Shown one piece after another: positions 6,325 to 8,653 of a DNA stretch of 8,653 bases. Numbering within the stretch: position 1 is the stretch's first letter; the number at the start of each line of letters is the position of its first letter. Made by a program: the position numbers and the translations under genes. Below the pieces are notes generated by a model. That model worked only from the letters and a program-made list of their open reading frames with translations. It was not told where the DNA came from and ran no database searches. Source of the stretch: Phycisphaerales bacterium. GTDB taxonomy: Bacteria > Planctomycetota > Phycisphaerae > Phycisphaerales > SM1A02. Where the stretch lies: NCBI GenBank assembly GCA_007125255.1, contig SLDM01000513.1, positions 1-8,653 on the forward strand, written 5' to 3'.

Positions 6325-6332
6325 ATTCTCAA

Positions 6333-7061
6333 ATGAAAAGAACCTGTACGATCGCGGCCGCACTGGCCGGCACTCTGACCGCAGCCGCAATCGCCGATAT
6401 TCCGGCCAATGTCCGGGTGATCCACGCGTCGCCCGATGCACCCAATGTTGACGTCTTCGCCAACGGCGGGCTCGCGTTCAGCAACCTCGCCTTCGGCCAG
6501 GCGACCGACTACGCCGCACTGCCCGGTGGCGACTACAACTTCCAGGTGACACCGTTCGGGCAGATGAATCCGGTCGTGATCGATGCCGACGCCTCGCTGA
6601 TGGGCGGCACCGATTACTCGATCGTCGCCGTCGACACGCTCGCCAACATTGCTCCGCTGGTTCTGGTCGATGACAACACGCTTGACCCGGACCAGGCGCG
6701 GGTTCGCTTCGTGCACGCTTCACCGGATGCTCCGGCGGTCGATATCGCCGTGGCCGGAGGCGGACCGGTTCTCTTTTCCGACATCTCCTTCACCAACGTC
6801 GGCGACTACCTCTCGCTGGACGCCGGAACGTACGACCTCGAGGTTCGCGTGGCCGGCACCGACAACGTGGTGCTCGATCTCGCGGGCATCACCCTCGATG
6901 CCGGCACGGTCTATTCCGTCTTTGCCATGGGGTTTGCCGGCGGAATGGAACCGGGCCTGCAGGCCGTCATCTTCCAGGACGCGGTGATTCCCGCTCCCGC
7001 GGCGCTTTCCCTGCTCGCCGTCGCCGGACTCTTCGGCACCCGTCGTCGTCGCGTTTCGTGA
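6333..7061 (+). CDS. Secreted tandem DUF4397 protein with PEP-CTERM-like C-terminal tail
   Basis: The 242-residue product is a predicted exported surface protein. Residues 1-21 form a Sec signal peptide (MKR, an Ala/Leu/Thr-rich core, AIA before Asp22). The mature part holds two DUF4397-like units, each opening with an almost identical strand and turn: VRVIHASPDAPNVDV (27-41) and VRFVHASPDAPAVDI (124-138), 97 residues apart, an internal duplication. DUF4397 is a beta-rich extracellular domain of unknown function. The C-terminus has the three-part layout of PEP-CTERM sorting signals: PAP (220-222), a hydrophobic stretch (223-235) and four Arg (237-240). PAP replaces the classical PEP, a variant common in planctomycete proteins, so sorting or anchoring by an exosortase-like system is likely but inferred. 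No Cys is left in the mature part. The gene has its own ribosome binding site and terminator. No exosortase is encoded in the window. Confidence 0.9.
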   Translation: MKRTCTIAAALAGTLTAAAIADIPANVRVIHASPDAPNVDVFANGGLAFSNLAFGQATDYAALPGGDYNFQVTPFGQMNPVVIDADASLMGGTDYSIVAVDTLANIAPLVLVDDNTLDPDQARVRFVHASPDAPAVDIAVAGGGPVLFSDISFTNVGDYLSLDAGTYDLEVRVAGTDNVVLDLAGITLDAGTVYSVFAMGFAGGMEPGLQAVIFQDAVIPAPAALSLLAVAGLFGTRRRRVS

Positions 7062-7063
7062 TC

Positions 7064-7084
7064 CCTGACTCCTGACCCCTGACC
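7064..7084. repeat. Three-copy 7-bp tandem repeat
   Basis: CCTGACT (7064-7070), CCTGACC (7071-7077) and CCTGACC (7078-7084) start two bases after the DUF4397 stop codon. CCCTGACCC also occurs at the end of the octanucleotide array (6175-6183). Confidence 0.75.
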
Positions 7085-7162
7085 TATGAACGATGACCCA
7101 GTTTCCGGTTCGCGTTGAATCGGACCCAGTGCTGCTACTTCTTTTTCCTCCATTTCCCGGTT

Positions 7163-7196
7163 GTGACCCCGGACCTCGGTTCGGGGTCACGCTTTT
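7163..7196 (+). terminator. Intrinsic terminator after the DUF4397 gene
   Basis: GTGACCCCG (7163-7171) pairs with CGGGGTCAC (7182-7190) in a perfect 9-bp stem, with ACC/GGT complementarity inside the 10-base loop. GCTTTT follows on the plus strand. The hairpin also lies downstream of the convergent minus-strand gene, but on that strand it is not followed by T residues, so it is oriented for the plus-strand gene. Confidence 0.88.
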
Positions 7197-7210
7197 GGGG
7201 AAGCGACGAA

Positions 7211-7231
7211 GGGCGGCGGGGGGGGAGAGGG
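7211..7231 (+). other. Potential G-quadruplex motif between convergent genes
   Basis: The plus strand carries GGG (7211-7213), a run of eight G (7218-7225) and GGG (7229-7231). This can be read as four G3 tracts with loops of 4, 2 and 3 bases. It lies between the plus-strand terminator and the end of the minus-strand gene at 7254. Formation in the cell is unproven. Confidence 0.4.
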
Positions 7232-7253
7232 CAAAGTCCTTCGGAGCAGGGGG

Positions 7254-8653
7254 CTACGGCTGCCGGGTCACGGTGACGATTCGGTCGAAGCCGTCATCAC
7301 GGAGCGGGCGCTCCTGCCTCGTGCCATCGGGCCAGGTGATCCGCAGGATCGCGTTCTCCAGCGCGGTTCCCTCCGGAACGCCGAAGTGCGCTTCGGGCGC
7401 GTTGACCGACATGAAGCCGCCGCTGTAGATCCATCGCGTCTGGTGCAGTTCGTCCGCGATCAGCTCGATCCGGCTTCCGAGGCCCCGGCGATTGCCGATC
7501 TCCGGGCGCTCATCCCGCAACTGCACGATGAGCCAGCCACCGTGCTTGGGGCCGTCATTTCGCAACAGGCGCACGAAGCCGTTGATTTCGCCGGCGACGA
7601 TGTCGAGATCGCCATCCCGGTCGAGATCACCGAACACCATCGCCCGGTCCCGGCGCGGCGTGAACAGCCACTCTCCGGCCGAGCGATCCGTCACGCGCTC
7701 GAATCGAATCGAATCGGGATCGGGTCGCTTGAACAGAAGCGGCGGCTGTTCGTATTCCGAATCCATCTGCGCCAGCGTGGCGTCGGGGTACACGTGGCCG
7801 TTGACCACCAGCAGCTCTTCCCGGCCGTCGTGGTCGAGGTCAAAGAAGGCGGAGGACCAGCCGAGATACGGCCGGCTGACCAGTCCCAGGCCGCGCCGCG
7901 TCGTCTGGTCCTCGAAAAAGAGCCCGCCGACGTTGACGTGCATCGTGTTGGTGTCGCTGGAGAAATTGGACGTGAAAACATCCGGAAGCTGATTGTTGTT
8001 GACGTCACCGATCGCGATGCCCATCGTGGCCTGGTGGTTGCCTTCGCCGTTGCTGGCGATTCCGCTCAGGCGACCGCGATCAACAAACGTGCCGTCGCCC
8101 TGGTTCACGAACAGAAAGTTGGCCATCGAATCGTTGCCGACGTAGATGTCCGGAAGACCGTTGCCGTCGAAGTCGAGAATCACGGCCCCCAGCCCGTACG
8201 AAGGGGTCACGCGATCGATGCCGGACTCCTTCGTCGCATCGGTGAAGGTGCCGTCACCGTTGTTCAGAAACAGGCGATCCGGCTTGCCGTCGAGGCCGCG
8301 CGGCCCGGAGAAGACTTCCGTCCCGAGAAACATCGAGGGCGGAGGGGGATTCTCGGTGTCATAGACCAGGTAGTTGACGAGATAGATGTCGAGAAAGCCG
8401 TTCCGGTTGAGATCACCGAGTGCGATGCTGGCGCTCCAGCCGGGTGAGCCGAGCCCCGCGCGTTCCGTCTCGTCGGTGAAGGTGCCGTCACCGGTGTTCC
8501 GCAAGTAGACGTTCGGGCCGTAACACGCCACGTAGAGGTCGTCATAGCCGTTGCCATCGAGATCGCCGACCCCCACGCCGAGCGCCCAGCGGGTGTGATC
8601 GATGCCCACGGCCGCGGTGCGGTTCTCGAAGCGAAAGTCACCCTGGTTCTCGA
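7254..8653 (-). CDS. CRTAC1-type protein: FG-GAP/VCBS repeats plus ASPIC/UnbV domain (5' partial)
   Basis: About 465 codons are visible; the frame runs through the right edge, so the N-terminus, including any signal peptide, is missing. A GTG at 8607-8609 is not the start, because the 14 codons before it (opening ENQGDFRFEN) continue the repeat pattern. Counting from that GTG, the protein shows beta-propeller blades of the FG-GAP/VCBS type with Ca-binding-like Asp loops: GDLDGNGYDD (15-24), GDLNRNGFLD (65-74), LDFDGNGLPD (145-154), GDVNNNQLPD (201-210), FDLDHDGREE (256-265) and GDLDRDGDLD (327-336), each preceded by an N-x-GDGTF-type strand. The C-terminal part, about 376-450, matches the ASPIC/UnbV domain: RGLGSRIEL, YSGGF.SVN, HFGVPEG and the closing ITWPDGTRQE. 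Such proteins are secreted or surface-exposed and abundant in planctomycetes; their role, adhesion or polymer binding, is unproven. The gene converges with the DUF4397 gene. The stop is TAG at 7254-7256. Confidence 0.95.
   Translation of the reverse strand, partial: ENQGDFRFENRTAAVGIDHTRWALGVGVGDLDGNGYDDLYVACYGPNVYLRNTGDGTFTDETERAGLGSPGWSASIALGDLNRNGFLDIYLVNYLVYDTENPPPPSMFLGTEVFSGPRGLDGKPDRLFLNNGDGTFTDATKESGIDRVTPSYGLGAVILDFDGNGLPDIYVGNDSMANFLFVNQGDGTFVDRGRLSGIASNGEGNHQATMGIAIGDVNNNQLPDVFTSNFSSDTNTMHVNVGGLFFEDQTTRRGLGLVSRPYLGWSSAFFDLDHDGREELLVVNGHVYPDATLAQMDSEYEQPPLLFKRPDPDSIRFERVTDRSAGEWLFTPRRDRAMVFGDLDRDGDLDIVAGEINGFVRLLRNDGPKHGGWLIVQLRDERPEIGNRRGLGSRIELIADELHQTRWIYSGGFMSVNAPEAHFGVPEGTALENAILRITWPDGTRQERPLRDDGFDRIVTVTRQP

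Larger units (their letters stand above)
5948..6332. other. Intergenic region with terminator and short tandem repeats
   Basis: These 385 bases hold no supported gene. In order they contain a 12-bp tandem duplication (5975-5998), the terminator of the carboxypeptidase gene (6024-6065), an octanucleotide repeat array (6105-6178), a run of seven T (6207-6213), a small hairpin CCGGG-catt-CCCGG (6262-6275) and the ribosome binding site of the DUF4397 gene. The promoter of that gene should lie between about 6070 and 6300, but no convincing -35/-10 pair was found. Confidence 0.7.

Noticed and set aside
7386..8447. 353-codon open frame on the plus strand across the CRTAC1-type gene
   Set aside because: It is the antisense of Asp/Gly-rich beta-propeller repeats, which yields a Val/Arg/Glu-rich shadow. 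The minus-strand frame carries clear FG-GAP and ASPIC/UnbV motifs.

Overview
The window looks like a stretch of chromosome from a GC-rich planctomycete, most likely of the Phycisphaerae type. This is an inference. It rests on the mix of families: a free-standing Ser/Thr kinase, a DUF1573 lipoprotein, a DUF4397 protein with a PEP-CTERM-like C-terminal sorting tail (PAP, hydrophobic stretch, RRRR), and an FG-GAP/ASPIC-UnbV (CRTAC1-type) protein. GC-rich codon use and poor Shine-Dalgarno conservation at some starts also fit. No rRNA, tRNA, transposase, phage, CRISPR or integrase feature was seen.

Layout, left to right: (1) 4-561 (+), an amidase_2/PGRP-fold protein whose third zinc-ligand position appears to be Ser instead of Cys. 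(2) 810-1721 (+), a compact cytoplasmic Ser/Thr kinase. (3) 1722-2436, a long non-coding stretch with a GC-rich inverted repeat, small palindromes and an array of 12-bp GGCCAG repeats. (4) 2437-4158 (+), a secreted lipoprotein joining a DUF1573 region to an ankyrin-repeat domain, closed by a strong terminator at 4216-4251. (5) 4388-5947 (+), an M32 (Taq-type) metallocarboxypeptidase, closed by a terminator at 6024-6065. (6) 5948-6332, an intergenic stretch with a 12-bp duplication and an octanucleotide repeat array. (7) 6333-7061 (+), a secreted two-copy DUF4397 protein, closed by a terminator at 7163-7196. (8) 7254-8653 (-), a convergent CRTAC1-type FG-GAP/ASPIC-UnbV protein whose 5' end lies beyond the right edge.

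The genes do not look like one operon. Each of the three central plus-strand genes has its own ribosome binding site and its own intrinsic terminator, and the gaps are 130-715 bp. Three or four products are predicted to act in the envelope or outside the cell (lipoprotein, DUF4397 protein, CRTAC1-type protein, perhaps the amidase-fold protein). The kinase and the carboxypeptidase are cytoplasmic. No multi-gene defence, biosynthetic or mobile system is evident. The most unusual points are the DUF1573-ankyrin lipoprotein, the Cys-to-Ser change in the amidase-fold protein, and the short tandem repeats of different unit length (7, 8, 10 and 12 bp) in the intergenic spaces.
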